Counted from the first letter of the stretch, positions 14,405 to 26,230 are shown. The stretch is DNA of 64,000 nucleotides from Sepiola atlantica (GCA_963556195.1 OY744544.1:42113288-42177287), one strand, 5' to 3'. Notes: a model not told the origin generated them from the letters alone. Numbers and translations are program-made.

Positions 14405-16292
14405 CCGGTACATTAACTTGTTTATTGTTCGATACATTAACTTGTTTATTACCCGGTACATTAACTTGTTTATTATCCGGTACATTAACTTTTTTATTAC
14501 CCGGAACATTAACTTGTTTATTACCCGGTATGTTAACTTGTTTATTACCGGGTACATTAACTTGTTTATAACCCGGTACAACAACTTGTTTATTACCGGG
14601 TACATTAACTTGTTTATAACCCGGTACAACAACTTGTTTATTACCGGGTACATTAACTTGTTTATAACCCGGTACAACAACTTGTTTATTACCGGGTACA
14701 TTAACTTGTTTATAACCCGGTACAACAACTTGTTTATTACCGGGTACATTAACTTGTTTATAACCCGGTACAACAACTTGTTTATTACCGGGTACATTAA
14801 CTTGTTTATAACCCGGTACAACAACTTGTTTATTACCGGGTACATTAACTTGTTTATAACCCGGTACAACAACTTGTTTATTACCGGGTACATTAACTTT
14901 TTTATTACCCGGTACAACAACTTGTGAATTACCGGGTACATTAACTTGTTTATTACCCGGTACATTAACATTTTATTACCCGGTACATTAATTTGTTTAT
15001 TACCCGGTACAACAACTTGTTTATTACCCTGTATATTTACTTGTTTATTACCCGGTACATTAACTTGTTTATTACCCGGTAAATTAACTTGTTTATTACC
15101 CGGTACATTAACTTGTTTATTACCCGGTACATTAACTTATTTATTACCCGGTACATTAACTTGTTTATTACCCGGTACATTAACTTGTTTATTACCCGGT
15201 ACATTAACTTATTTATTACCCGGTACATTAACTTGTTTATTACCCGGTACATTAACTTGTGTATTACCCGGTACATTAACTTTTTTTATTATCCGGTACA
15301 TTAACTTTTTTATTACCCGGAACATTAACTTGTTTATTACCCGGTACGTTAACTTGTTTATTACCCGGTACATTAACATTTTATTACGCGGTACATTAAT
15401 TTGTTTATTACCCGGTACAACAACTTGTTTATTACCCTGTATATTTACTTGTTTATTACCCGGTACAATAACTTATTTATTACCCGGTACAATAACTTGT
15501 TTATTACCCAGTTCAATAACGTTTTTATTACCCGGTACATTAACTTGTTTATTACCCGGTACGTTAACTTGTTTATTACCCGGTACAACAACTTGTTTAT
15601 TATCCGGTACATTAACTTTTTTATTACCCGGAACATTAACTTGTTTATTACCCGGTACATTAACGTGTTTATTACCCGGTACGTTAACTTGTTTATTACC
15701 CGGTACGTTAACTTGTTTATTACCCGGTACGTTAACTTGTTTATTACCCGGTACGTTAACTTGTTTATTACCCGGTACATTAACTTGTTTATTACCGGGT
15801 ACATTAACGTGTTTATTACCCGGTACAATAACTTGTTTATTACCCGGTACATTAACTTGTTTATTACCCGGTACATTAACTTGTTTATTACCCGGTACAT
15901 TAACTTGTTTATTACCCGGTACACTAACTTGTTTATTACCCGGTACACTAACTTGTTTATTACCCGGTACATTAACTTGTTTATTACCCGGTACATTAAC
16001 TTGTTTATTACCCGGTACATTAACTTGTTTATTACCCGGTACATTAACGTGTTTATTACCCGGTACATTAACTTGTTTATTACCCGGTACATTAACTTGT
16101 TTATTACTCGGTACATAAACTTATGTATTACCCGGTACATTAACTTGTTTATTACCCGGTACAATAACTTATTTTTTACCCGGTACAATAACTTGTTTAT
16201 TACCCGGTTCAGTAACGTGTTTATTACCCGGTACATTAACTTGTTTATTACCCGGTTCATTAACTTGTTTATTACCCGTTACATTAACTTAT
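14405..16292. repeat. 24-bp minisatellite, about 78 copies, with higher-order structure
   Basis: The unit is TTATTACCCGGTACATTAAC plus TTGT. Between about 14540 and 14900 units alternate between an ACCGGGT and an ACCCGGT core and between ACATTAAC and ACAACAAC, forming a 48-bp higher-order repeat of about 7 copies. Larger blocks recur: the run with TTAACATTTTATTAC is at about 14965 and again at about 15373, and a TTATCCGG/CCGGAACATT block appears near 14472, 15290 and 15600. Since 24 is a multiple of 3, long frames (up to 390 aa plus, 271 aa minus, octapeptides such as LLPGTLTC and MYRVINKL) are open on both strands. They are not evidence of genes. Confidence 0.97.
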
Positions 16293-16740
16293 TTACATGA
16301 TATCGCATTAATGAGGATCACTACTCTGTTAATTTTAACTATGCTCATCTAACGCCATATTACTGTCTTTGTTTTACTGGCCGCCTCCTCCCGTTTGGCC
16401 CCCTAATATATCGAAAGAAGCTGTAAAGTTAGAAGACTCTCTGACTTGGTGTCTTATACTGATGGTTTAAATTTCATTAGAATCGGATATACTTATTTGA
16501 AGTTTTAAGGGGATTCTGTCTAAAGGGTGGAGGCGCGTAGATATTGGTCCCATAGAGTGTAACGTAGACATTCGGGACCACTTCCATTGTCTTCCTTGGA
16601 AATGTTATACATACGAGTTAAATTTCATAAAAGTAGGATATTTTGAAGTGTTAAAGGGATTATGTCCGCATAGCCAGATTAGAGGTGCCCTCAGATATTC
16701 GAGAACACTTCCACTGTCATCCCTGGTAAATTTTACATAG
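16293..16740 (+). repeat. Dispersed repeat H, copy 1
   Basis: Blocks AGGATCACTACT, GCCCCCTAATATA, GACTCTCTGA.TT.GTGTCTTATA and AATCGGATATAC recur in order at 23305-23525. The class is unknown. Confidence 0.75.
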
Positions 16741-16789
16741 GAATTCACTTTTAGATTTTATGTAAATTATCTAACCTTTCTTTCTATAG

Positions 16790-16822
16790 GGAACACACAA
16801 ACATCACACACACACACATTGA

Positions 16823-16912
<90 letters not shown>
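16790..16912. repeat. Compound (CA)n(TA)n(GA)n microsatellite
   Basis: A short CA run is followed by TA (about 16828-16872) and GA (about 16873-16910). Confidence 0.97.
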
Positions 16913-16915
<3 letters not shown>

Positions 16916-16919
16916 AGAA

Positions 16920-17130
16920 AAATGTTTATATGTTTATATATTTGTATATACAAGATTCACTCCTAAACCTTATTTATCGATTATTATGAATTTTGGAATA
17001 TAGCTGCTATGCATAAGAGGTCCAAATGTGGACAATATTTTGTTTAACTTAGTTTCATGCAAACGAGGTACAAAGTGTTTGAATCCCTTCATAAAAAGTC
17101 AGATACCGCCGATTATTGTGAAATTTTAAT
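16920..17130 (+). repeat. Dispersed repeat H2, copy 1
   Basis: Blocks TATATTTGTA, ATTCACTCCTAAAC, TATGAATTTTGGAA, GCTAAGCATAAG-like and CAGATACC.CCGA matching 63660-63890 in order. It may belong to the same element as H because the two lie next to each other here. Confidence 0.7.
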
Positions 17131-17934
17131 ATTTTCAATTAACTTATTAATCCTTTCCTAATTAAACTCAATGTCTAAACTACGACTGGAATTATTAATG
17201 TGTTTACGTGACACATTCTGGATATTTCTATTTCACATGTTTATCCTTTGATTTTTTTGTTTTGAAAATCTTAGAAGCCACATCGAATGGGCAGGATTTA
17301 CCATGACTATAAGCATGTTTCAAGATTGCCACTGATGTTGACACTTATACAAAAACGATTGATGACAACCAATCGATTTAGCACTCAAGTTTGGTTCTTT
17401 CCTCGCGAAGATCACATGATCTGATAGGCATATTATTTTTAATGTGTTTTTGTTGGTGGCTGAAACTAGTCTTTTGGGCCGATTATATTTTTCTTTCCTA
17501 GTCATACATTTTCCTTATAATCTAACATATAAAATCATCTTGTCGGATCTTAAAGGTCTGATCCAAATAGCATTTAAGCTGGCAAATAAAACTTTGATTC
17601 TGACTAGCTAATTTTCATTTGTTATTCTTGTACCGTGTTATTAATAATATGATAACGCATTTAACTACGATTTATTTTTTGATTACTTAGTTTGGCACAG
17701 ATGAATCATTGTAAATGATCACTTATTTTTTAAATTAGCAGAGGAGATAACTCATTTTAAATTGAAGAATATTGAAAAAGTTGTCTACCTTAAGTTTAAA
17801 CATGTTTTAATAGTCTTTGATCTCTACGTCCGGAAGACTATCCTTCATGATTTTATCTGTGTATATAGTCGAAAAGTTTTAGGTTTTACTGTTTATGCCC
17901 GCCAGCACGGCCGCTGCCACTGCTAATACTCTAT
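17131..17934. other. No supported gene
   Basis: AT-rich DNA. A 61-aa minus-strand frame has no recognisable content. Confidence 0.5.
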
Positions 17935-18890
17935 TGCTATTGTTATGTGGCCAATTTCTACCTGTCGTTTCGAGCAAACTCTGATTTTTATCAGCATTTG
18001 AGAAATCTCGACCCGTCCGCCCAAAGTATCTCAAATCTTATCATAAATATTATATGAAATCGGAATATGGACCTAAAAGGTTATTTGCCAAAAAAAATTC
18101 CAGATTTCGGGGGAATTAAATATTTCGTGGATATTATCATTTACTTTTTAAAAATTAATTTTTTGTGCCAAAATTAAGCGAACTTAAGGGAACATTTTCT
18201 TTTTTTTAAGTTTGACCAGTATATTTTTTTTAATATTCCCTCTTAAGTCTAAAAAAAAATTGTTTGTTTCTGAAAATGTTTCCGAAACATTACTTTTTAA
18301 TACAATAACAAATCTGCAAAATATAAAATTCGAATTTTATGTTATGCAGATTTGTCACTATGTTAAGAAAGACTATTTCAATTTTTAGGGAAAGCAGTAT
18401 TTTTTTTCGTAACTTTTCTAAATTAGCAGAATTAACACATGTAAAATAGAATTAGTCGGAATTAATTTTTCTTCAGACTTAAGGAGAAACATTTTTTTAA
18501 ATCGAGAATTTATTTTTGTAAATATCTTTTTAGGTCCATATTCAGATTTCGATATAATTTTTACGACTGAAAGTTGTGAATAAATCCGATTTTTTTAATA
18601 ATACAGAAAAAAATATTTCAGATACTTCGGAGTGACGGGCTTAGATTGCTCGAATGGTGATAGGAATCAGAGATTGCGCGAAACGACGGGCCCAGATGAC
18701 TCGAATGTAGATGGGAATCAGAAGTTGCTCGAAACGACGGGCCGAGATTGCTCGAATGTCGATGGAAATCAGAGGTTGCTCGAAACGATTGGCCCCGATT
18801 GTCCGAATGCCGATGATAATCAGAGGTTGCTAGAAACAACGGATCCAGATTGCCTGAATGCCGACAACAACAGAGAATCAGCAGCAGAAC
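17935..18890. mobile_element. Decayed giant palindrome (foldback) with asymmetric right arm
   Basis: Centre near 18332, where AAAATTCGAATTTT sits inside ACAAATCTGC and GCAGATTTGT. Outward, CTTAAGTCT blocks (18243 and about 18475), TTTTAGGTCCATATTC blocks (about 18070 and 18529), TATCTCAAAT/ATTTCAGATA and TTGCTCGAAACGAC blocks match in inverted order. The arms are therefore roughly 400 bp, much diverged and interrupted by indels. The right arm has 5 tandem copies of a 51-bp unit that the left arm has once. No transposase is visible. Confidence 0.75.
18634..18888 (+). repeat. 51-bp tandem repeat, 5 copies
   Basis: GACGGG-like unit starts fall at 18634, 18685, 18736, 18787 and 18838, exactly 51 bp apart. 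The plus frame 18632-18925 translates to 17-residue repeats of the type GPDCSNVDGNQRLLETT. The frame stays open because 51 is divisible by 3. There is no promoter, splice or homology evidence for a protein. Confidence 0.9.
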
Positions 18891-19411
18891 CCCCTCCCCC
18901 CAGGGGCAACCCTTTCTCACCTTAGGGCGGTGGCAACCTGGTAGTTTCAGAGTTATGTCGTCTGGAACTCCGGTTTCAGACAGGGCCACCCATTGCGAAC
19001 GGTGTGACAACAAGCTATATAGGGCCTCAAACAGGTCTTACATATCTCTGTAGAAAATCCAGAAGGAGTCGACATCAGGATCCGTCATCCTCGTGTCGTT
19101 TCTGCCTCTGCGTGGGCCAAACAAAGAAGTGTTAGACGCTGAACTGCAAAGCAATGCAGTGAGAATGAGAACGTTGCTTATGTGGCATTCAGTCGTGTGT
19201 TCTGGGTCAACCCTTCCCCGACTTCGCATGCAACTGCTAAGCTTTTCTGCTCTAGGCGTCGGGGGTAAAAAGCCTGCAATCTTGCAGTCTAATAAATAGT
19301 TGAATCTAATAAGAAGGACTTCATGCAGACCAGACAATCCTGAGGCACAATCTTCATGAGCTTTATGCAGAAGTCTAATTCACTCCTCCTCCTTCTCCTC
19401 AACAACAACCA
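18890..19411 (+). repeat. SINE-like repeat E, copy A
   Basis: It shares with 26985-27441 the blocks GGTGGCAAC.TGGTAGT, CTCTGCGTG, AACGTTGCTT, TTCCCCGACTTCGCATG and GTCGGGG.TAAAAA.CCTG, and with 19514 and 27560 the 3' blocks CAGACCAGACAATCCTGAGG and CTTTATGCAGAAGTC. It ends in a short (AAC)n tail, which fits a retroposed element. Confidence 0.75.
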
Positions 19412-19513
19412 CTGCAGCAGCACCACAAAACTACTCACTATTTCTACAATTGGATGCTCCATGACCCTAATTGTCTAGATTTCTCTAAATTTGGAAATTA
19501 CATAATATCGACC

Positions 19514-19606
19514 AACGAAGACTTCATGCAGACCAGACAATCCTGAGGCACGATCATCGTGAGCTCTATGCAGAAGTCCGACTCGCTTAACAACAACAAC
19601 AACATA
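19514..19606 (+). repeat. SINE-like repeat E, 3' end only, copy B
   Basis: Begins at GAAGACTTCATGCAGACC and ends in TTAACAACAACAACA. It is 5' truncated relative to copies A and C. Confidence 0.8.
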
Positions 19607-20087
19607 AACTGTCGTGCCGGTGTGCGTAGACGTGCTGGTGGGCATAAATAATAAAACCTGTTTCAGGTTCACAGTACAAAAAGTCGGTTATGTTTGTAGA
19701 TTTTCTTGATCAGATCGTTTTTCTTCACGTCTATCAAATCAGTCTTTTAATCTTCCTTTAACGATAAACAATAAACATGGTATTTTTGTTATCACATAAA
19801 ACACTTCTCTGTTATTTTTAAGTAGTTTGTCCAAAGCGAATTGGTTAAAGGAAGATACCGAAACGTCGGAAACATCAAATACCTATTATTATAAAGACGA
19901 CCAAGTTTATGGCTTCAGTGAAACCTTAATCATTATTTCTATCGATTTCTTAAACACACGGCAAAAGCAAACAAACTCTTCGACGTTCACTAAAAAAGTA
20001 AATTATCTTGAATGTCAAAATGATTTCTCAAAACTTCACCGAAAGATTTTAAGTTGTATGAGAATCATTTTTGTTTTACATACCTTC
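19607..20087. other. No supported gene
   Basis: AT-rich DNA with an 88-aa plus frame at 19827-20093. No domain or repeat partner was recognised. Confidence 0.4.
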
Positions 20088-20478
20088 AATTAGTTTCCCG
20101 TTAGCCTTTTTGCTAAGATCAAAGTGTAGTATCTGTTCCGATGGATAGTGCACCCCATAGACTGGTATTGTCTTGGCCTTCGGGGCTTGATTTACGCCAA
20201 TCTATGGGTCTGTCCTGTGCAGTTCTAGGAGGTCCACCCTCCCAGGCTTTGCCTCCCCTCTTTGGGGAGGAGTAAGTTTATTGCTTACTGCCTGAGGCGC
20301 TCCTACCGGGGTATGCCGACGGGGCTGCCCAAGCAATTTTTAATGGCCAGAGTGCTCACCTCTCGGGCGCTGGCTTTTTAAACCCCACTTTCCCGACCCG
20401 ACTTTGGGTCACATCTTACTTGTGGGAGTAAGATAAAACTGGCCTTGTGCCTAACTCCTGGAGAGGAGTAAATAAATA
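20088..20478 (+). mobile_element. snRNA-headed retroposon, copy with U2 head
   Basis: Positions about 20102-20138 read AGCCTTTTTGCTAAGATCAA followed by GTGTAGTATCTGTTC, close to the 5' region of U2 snRNA. From about 20150 onward the sequence matches 29405-29733 along the full remaining length (blocks CTATGGGTCTGTCCTGTGCA, CCTCCCCTCTTTGGGGAGG, CTCTCGGGCGCTG). The body has several hairpins, including ATCTTACT/AGTAAGAT (20413-20434) and a 3' ACTCCT/AGGAGT stem (20454-20469) just before an AAATAAATA tail. No clear target-site duplication was found for this copy. Confidence 0.85.
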
Positions 20479-21090
20479 CTCTCTGTATTGTCTAGTTTCG
20501 CATTGATTTTGGCGGCGGTAATTAGCCTCTGTGTATGTTGCCTGGTGTATTTTCTAGTCCTTTATTTGCATCGTCCAGGCAATCTGCAATACTTACAAGT
20601 CCTCTTTCCCTTTTTTTTACTTAGATTATGTTAGTATCATCATTCGGGTGCAGTGCGTTATGCATTGTCATTAGTTTTCTGGTTCTTTGATAAAGGTACA
20701 TGAGCATTTCTTTTGTCCAGTTTATGAAAGGTCACGAGTATCTTATTAGCGATACTACCAAAATATTTATTCTCGTACTTAAATTTCTGCTGTATATTTT
20801 TCTTTGTAACAATATCCTTCATTGATAGAGTTCGTTTCAGAATGCCTAGCTACTTATTGGTCTCGCGTCCACCACTTACTCTCATAACATCTTAGTTAGG
20901 TTATGTCATGCCTTCTGTTGCTTTCAGTTTCCTCTTCTTTATCTCTAGCAGTGCACATGTTTCTATCCCTATGTCCTGACTTAATATCCTTGATGTACTA
21001 GGTATTCGAGATAAATTTAATCATTTTTTATATTATTTCATTTCAGAACAATTTTAAGTATTCAATAGCTGTTTTTGTGTACTATTATTT
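20479..21090. other. No supported gene
   Basis: T-rich DNA between the snRNA-headed retroposon and the mariner remnant. No frame or repeat partner was recognised. Confidence 0.5.
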
Positions 21091-21099
21091 GGTTTTAGA

Positions 21100-22060
21100 G
21101 ATGAAGATCATGGACGACTGGAAAGCATATGAATATTGAAAAAGAATGACCCGTATCATGATGATTCGCGCCGGATTTAGAAAATGTGAAACCTTAGCTG
21201 CAGCTCAGTAATTCTTGAATAACTTGAAGACCGTGAGATGTGGAAGTAGTGGTTGGCAGGAAGAATCATACAATGCGTTCTGACTGTGTCCGCACAATGA
21301 AATTCGTCGAGAAGCCGCAGAAAAGCTGTGACAAGATCCAGGAAAGACGATGCTGTCCTTGGCGAGAGAGATGGGAGTCGGAGTGGCGACTATGAAGAAA
21401 GTGGTGAAAGGAGATCTTCACTACTCCCCATACAAGAGTCGCAAGGGAAAGCTACTGACCGCCATGCATAAGAATACCGTCCTACGAAATCCAAGAAACT
21501 CCCCAATAAGGTCAAGCACACATTTGAGTCGAGAAATTTCTTTTGGGGGGATGAGTTACGCAACGCGTATAAAAATAGGTGGCGAGCCTATAGTCCACAC
21601 GAAGTTCCGCGCGTTATGAAGACCTACTTCCTTTAAATAGTGATGGTCTCTGGTTGTGTTTTCAACGAAGATCATGTCATGCTCCCTCACATCTGACTAT
21701 ATTGTTTCTTGCCACTATTGTCAAACGTTAGGTAGAGGGAGTGGCTGTGAGAAGGGTATACATGTGTCAGCTGGACTAAGCTATGTGTCACACCAGAAAA
21801 AAACAGAAGTGGCTTCTGTGAACATCTACGACTTGATCAGTCCCAACAACTGGCCACTCAACTCGCCTGATTTAAACCCAATGGACCTATGCGTGCTGCG
21901 CATTTGCGAAAGACACCAACCGTTCCGCCTGCAACACCATAGACAAGCTGATTACAAGGAACACTAGCGTTCAACGTCTCTCAAAGGACACCGTGAAAAT
22001 AGCGTGCTCCAGCTTTAGGTCCCGTCTGGGGGTAGTGTGGGGGTTTATGGCCGATTTTCC
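21100..22060 (+). pseudogene. mariner/IS630-type transposase remnant
   Basis: Translation in shifting plus frames recovers the order expected of IS630-Tc1-mariner transposases. First comes an N-terminal helix-turn-helix region with LAREMGVGVATMKKVVKGDL, HYSPYKSRKGKLLTA, then MKTYFL-like and VMVSGCVF-like segments. Near 21840-21900 follow SPNNWPLNSPDLNPMD, the block carrying the third catalytic acidic residue, then a C-terminal IKIACSSFRSRL-like segment near 21990-22030. Stops and frameshifts break it throughout, so it is inactive. Such proteins perform DDE cut-and-paste transposition at TA targets. The family is clear, the subfamily is not. Confidence 0.88.
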
Positions 22061-22670
22061 AAGTGAGCTGTACTCGGCAAATTATCTTTTAAGTGTACAC
22101 GTTGACTTGTGATAATGCATCAAATATTGGCCAATATATGACATTTTTTCTTTCCTTTCCCCAAACTGTCAATTTGTCTCGAACATCTTATATTTATTTT
22201 TTCTTCTGTATCCTGCATAATATCTCCACGAGTGAAATCATGCATGTCACAAACAGTAGTGGTGAAGATAAAGAGTCTCCCTAGAAAAATGTATCTGCAT
22301 TTTTTTTTGTGCCAGGTGTTGTATTCCGGGTTTTAGTTCCAGTTCGCATATTTCCATTGTTTTCTCTATGAAGTCCAATAAAAATTATTTCTTTTGATTT
22401 TAATAAAAGTTGTCATATTTTATACCATTATCATTTTTTCTCTGCTGTTTTATTTAATATCTTATAATTACGTGTTTTCTGTATGGCTATAGCTAAGTAT
22501 TAATGTGTTTTTATTAAAAATTCATATAAACGGTTACTTTTTAGGTACATGTTCATTTATAAGATTTAGAAATTTCTTATGCATTTTAGTTTTTATTACA
22601 TGGTGGTGTGAACCAAATAAAGTTTCTATTGCTCTTAATATGCTTGGTTTGAGTCTATTACATTTAATTA
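22061..22670. other. No supported gene
   Basis: T-rich DNA with short frames only. Confidence 0.5.
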
Positions 22671-22672
22671 CA

Positions 22673-22762
<90 letters not shown>

Positions 22763-22828
22763 GCTCCGGGGATGAAACGCAGAAACCTCTGTGTAGCTTA
22801 ATTGCTATAAATATATTTTCATAACTTA

Positions 22829-22901
<73 letters not shown>
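22673..22901. repeat. Two (TA)n microsatellites
   Basis: TA tracts at about 22673-22760 and 22831-22901 flank a 70-bp unique segment. Confidence 0.97.
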
Positions 22902-22903
<2 letters not shown>

Positions 22904-22959
22904 TAGACGTACTTGTGACTCATTAGGTCACAACCACTACCACTATTTATTCTAAATTC

Positions 22960-23150
22960 ATAAACTGTGACTTATCTGTTAAGAAATTTATTTTGCATAA
23001 CTAAAAAGAAGTTTCTTTACTTCATTATTATTATTATATTGAAGTATTATTATTCTTATATAGAAGTAAATAGATTTATTATTTTCCATCAATGTACACA
23101 CGTGTTTGTGGTGTATACAGACACATATATGTAAATCAGATGGCCATGTT
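22960..23150 (+). repeat. Dispersed repeat S, uninterrupted copy
   Basis: AAACTGTGAC..A and the following TTATTATTTTCCATC, then TTGTGGTGTATACAGACA, match the two sides of repeat D1 at 39890-40325. This copy lacks the 240-bp D1 segment and so looks like the empty version. Confidence 0.55.
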
Positions 23151-23304
23151 CAATAGAGAGTCATTCTTTCTCTAAATATTCACAGAGGCATTAAAAAATA
23201 TTAGACATAGGTTGAATCAACATAGAGTGAGAGGTTGTGAGAAATACATAGATAGCTAAGAGAGAAAGAGATGGGTTTCTTGTTTGGTTTATTATAAATC
23301 AACA

Positions 23305-23525
23305 AGAAGGCCCGACGTTGCCCGGGATTTAATAAGGATCACTACTATGTACTTTCTCACTATAGATATGACACCATATTACTTTATTAGTTTTTTATCG
23401 CTCCCTTCATCTTGTTTCGCCCCCTAATATAGTTGCAATAAGCTGAAATATTGGAAAACTCTCTGAATTAGTGTCTTATACATAAGGTTTAAATTTTATT
23501 AAAATCGGATATACGTACTAAACTA
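23305..23525 (+). repeat. Dispersed repeat H, copy 2
   Basis: Starts near GCCCGACGTTGCCCGGG and matches 16300-16500 in block order through AATCGGATATACGT. Confidence 0.75.
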
Positions 23526-23554
23526 TATTCTAACATGTAGTTTTTGTTATTTAA

Positions 23555-23635
23555 GTAAACAGGAAAAAGCCTTTGGGAAACAAACGTTGATTAATTCAGC
23601 TTCAGTGTTTATAACAATACTGACCCCGTTGAAAT
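23555..23635 (+). repeat. Dispersed repeat R, partial copy
   Basis: AGGAAAAAGCCTTTGGGAAA and GTTGATTAATTCAGCTT match the 3' part of the copy at 26580-26630. Confidence 0.65.
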
Positions 23636-23939
23636 TTCTCACTCGCCTTCTTTCATCTCTCTCTATGTCATACCATAATCATTAAAAAGAATATTTTGGT
23701 ACTTCTACATAATGTTAACCAAACTAAATCGACTCTTTCCGAAGCAGAGTTCCAAAACTAACCGGAAACAGTGTCTTTCGATTACGACGTCGCGAAAAAA
23801 AAAATTCTGCCAGACAACCATTAAAGACAACGTCAAACCTAAAATGATCAAACCTAAAAATGAATTTAAGGAGAGTATAAAGGCGATTTGCGTTTACTTT
23901 CGGCAGCTTCGTGACTGCCGCTCCCCTTATTTTGTCCTT

Positions 23940-24112
23940 TAGTCTTCATATTTCATGAGCGATGTTTCTGGCAGAGGGGTAAGAATTGCTGTTTTCTAGA
24001 TCATAATCTATCCATCTAACACTTACCGTTGGCTAGTTTTTTACCTTGAACAAGTTTTTTAGCTCCTTACATCAAGTGGTTTCATGCATTGTCTGGAGCG
24101 ATTTCCATAAAA
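23940..24112 (-). repeat. Dispersed repeat D1, copy 2
   Basis: Reverse complement of the 4244 and 40030 copies: GGAGCGATTTCC, TAACACTTACCGTTGG and GAGCGATGTTTCTG blocks are present in order. Confidence 0.75.
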
Positions 24113-24278
24113 AAAGGCGCGTTGGCACAGGGTATTCAGTCTCCCGAAGAAGTAATTGAATTCTGACAAGGAAAAAAACTTGTAACAAAAATAAATTGCA
24201 AAATTTGCACGAAAGGAAAATATATTGAGGACAACTGGTTTTTGAAGAAATAATGTACAGAGGACGATTGTTATTTTT

Positions 24279-24320
24279 AACTCTAACCCTAACATAACCA
24301 TAACCTAACCCTAACCTAGA
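24279..24320 (-). repeat. Short telomere-like interstitial repeat
   Basis: Degenerate CTAACCCTAAC, ATAACCATAACC and TAACCCTAACC units, the complement of the metazoan TTAGGG motif. The tract is only about 40 bp. Confidence 0.6.
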
Positions 24321-24624
24321 AAAAATACATTCATGTGAGTGTTTTTGTTTTATTTACTCGTTTTTATTCGGCTGATTACGTAAATCTCATTCGGTAAAAT
24401 TCGCTTTAGTTCTGTTCAAATTCTGTAGAAGCACGAATATTTCTCTAATAACAATGTCTGTCAGGTTAATAATAGTAAAAAAAGGTTGTCTATCTTTTCC
24501 TTAAAAATAGTCAGCTCAGTATTATTTAAATTAATAAAACGAACACGTCTCTTCTTTTTTATTATTGAAAACTAATAATTTAAATCTTCTTTCAAAATGG
24601 TCTCTTTATTCTTAGTGTAAAAAT

Positions 24625-24915
24625 AAAAAGGTAAAGGTCGCATAGCCGGTCGTTGCCGACATCGCACACTGTCCATGGCCGTAGCGGCGGTGATTTGTTA
24701 AGAATTACCGTGTCTAGGATGGAAGGCGGAGCCCATCCCTCTCCTTCCGCTGCCTTTAACCTTCTCTGAGTTTTAGTCAGGTACCCATTTACTGCTGGGT
24801 GGACAGAGGGAGTTTTCAGACCCGAAAATTCGTATACCGTGAGTGGGATCGAACCCGGGTCGTCCAGCCCAAAGACAAGGATAACCACTATAACCACTCG
24901 TCCACAGGTCCTCCC
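24625..24915 (-). repeat. tRNA-related SINE
   Basis: On the minus strand the head (about 24915 to 24840) reads GGACGAGTGGTTATAGTGG, an A-box-like region, then GGGTTCGATCCCACTC, a canonical Pol III B box. The body continues leftward with CCAGCAGTAAATGGGTACC and ends in A/T-rich sequence near 24625. RNA polymerase III would start at the right end. It has no intact cloverleaf, so it is a SINE and not a tRNA gene. A 101-aa frame across it is a shadow. Confidence 0.8.
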
Positions 24916-24949
24916 AGCGTAAAAATAATTGCCAACTACATATTTTTAA

Positions 24950-24985
24950 TGGAAATCGCTCCAGACAAGGCATGTTGAAGCCACT
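24950..24985 (+). repeat. Dispersed repeat D1, fragment
   Basis: GGAAATCGCTCCAGACAAGG and a following GAAGCCACTTG match the start of the other copies. It lies next to the SINE head and is cut off after about 40 bp. Confidence 0.6.
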
Positions 24986-25474
24986 TGCTCGTTTAAATGA
25001 ATTAAAGGATGGTTTTTATTAAAAATTGTAACAATTGGATGCATAAAAAAGAGAAAAAAAGGTATGCCAAAAGTAGTTTTTAATTGTTGAAGTCGACAGA
25101 AGTTTATTTATATCGCTTTATTTGAGTTTGTAACAATTTATTTTAAAATCAGTAAAGTCTAAATGTTTGCCAGCCAACGGCATCAGATTTTTCTGAGTTT
25201 TAACTTTTGGCGATCGGACGATCTCACTTTTTTTGAATGGGTGTGGAGTGTGCCTACAAACGAAAGTATGCGTGTATTATTATACAGCAGCTCACTTTGT
25301 ATTATACTAGAAAGAAACGTGATCCATTAAGTCAGCCATTTGGGCTCTGGTTAGATTGTTTGAATCTAGAGAAAGTGAGTTTGTAAAGCCAGTTAAATAT
25401 AAAAATAAAAAGACAAAATCACAAAGTAGTCCTTTTCTTTCTTTTTTATTTTATCTATACTCACCCCAAACCAG
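24986..25474. other. No supported gene
   Basis: AT-rich DNA between D1 and G repeats. No feature recognised. Confidence 0.5.
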
Positions 25475-25870
25475 ACACATTGCCACTGAGATGTAAGGGG
25501 CTAATGAAAATTAGGGGCTAGATTTATAATGCCACCCTAAGTGGAGTTTTACACAGCGAGATATTTGCTCGTATTACATTTAAATTTCTGCATGTTGATA
25601 CCGTCGGGGAAACAGAGCAGGGAAGAAATTCCAAAGGCAAGCAGAGGAAATAAACTATTAGAGTAAAAAGCGTTTCGATATATGGGGGCCTCTGCAGTTA
25701 AAGGGTGGGATCTTGCTGATTAACAGGTTGGTCGGCGGGGTGCGTTGCGGAGGCAAAAGTGCAGCAAGTTAGTCAGAGCAAGCACACTGCATTGTATTAC
25801 TTGTAAAACACGCCAGGGATGCAACATTGCGGTGATGAGACAGGGACTGGAGCTTGGTGAACAGTGTGGG
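25475..25870 (+). repeat. Dispersed repeat G, copy 2
   Basis: Longer than the copy at 12065; block order is the same and an extra segment near 25590-25690 is present here. Confidence 0.75.
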
Positions 25871-26016
25871 ATTAGAGGCTCTGTTTTGGACCCTGTCTAA
25901 GAAGGAGAGACTAGTGGTTGGTGTACATGCAATATTCTATGAATGATGGAGATATAGGATACTGGTAGGTGTGAGAATGTCAAAAGAAATATATGCCACT
26001 CCTCTCCCACCGCTTC

Positions 26017-26017
<1 letters not shown>

Positions 26018-26068
<51 letters not shown>

Positions 26069-26145
26069 TACTCTGTCTCTGTCTCTCTCTCGCTGTCTCT
26101 CTTTCTCTGTCTCTCTCTCACACTATCTATGTCTCTGTCTCTGAC

Positions 26146-26230
<85 letters not shown>
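26018..26230. repeat. (CT)n(CTGT)n(CT)n microsatellite
   Basis: CT tracts flank about 11 CTGT units (26146-26190). The Ser/Leu-rich frame across it is an artefact. Confidence 0.97.

Noticed and set aside
14405..16292. Possible CRISPR array
   Set aside because: Repeats are contiguous without unique spacers, and the genome is eukaryotic.
14946..16300. 390-aa and 299-aa plus frames and a 271-aa minus frame of octapeptide repeats
   Set aside because: The 24-bp repeat period keeps several frames open on both strands at once. No start context, splice signal or domain supports a protein.
24279..24320. Chromosome end or large interstitial telomere
   Set aside because: Only about 40 bp of degenerate units are present.
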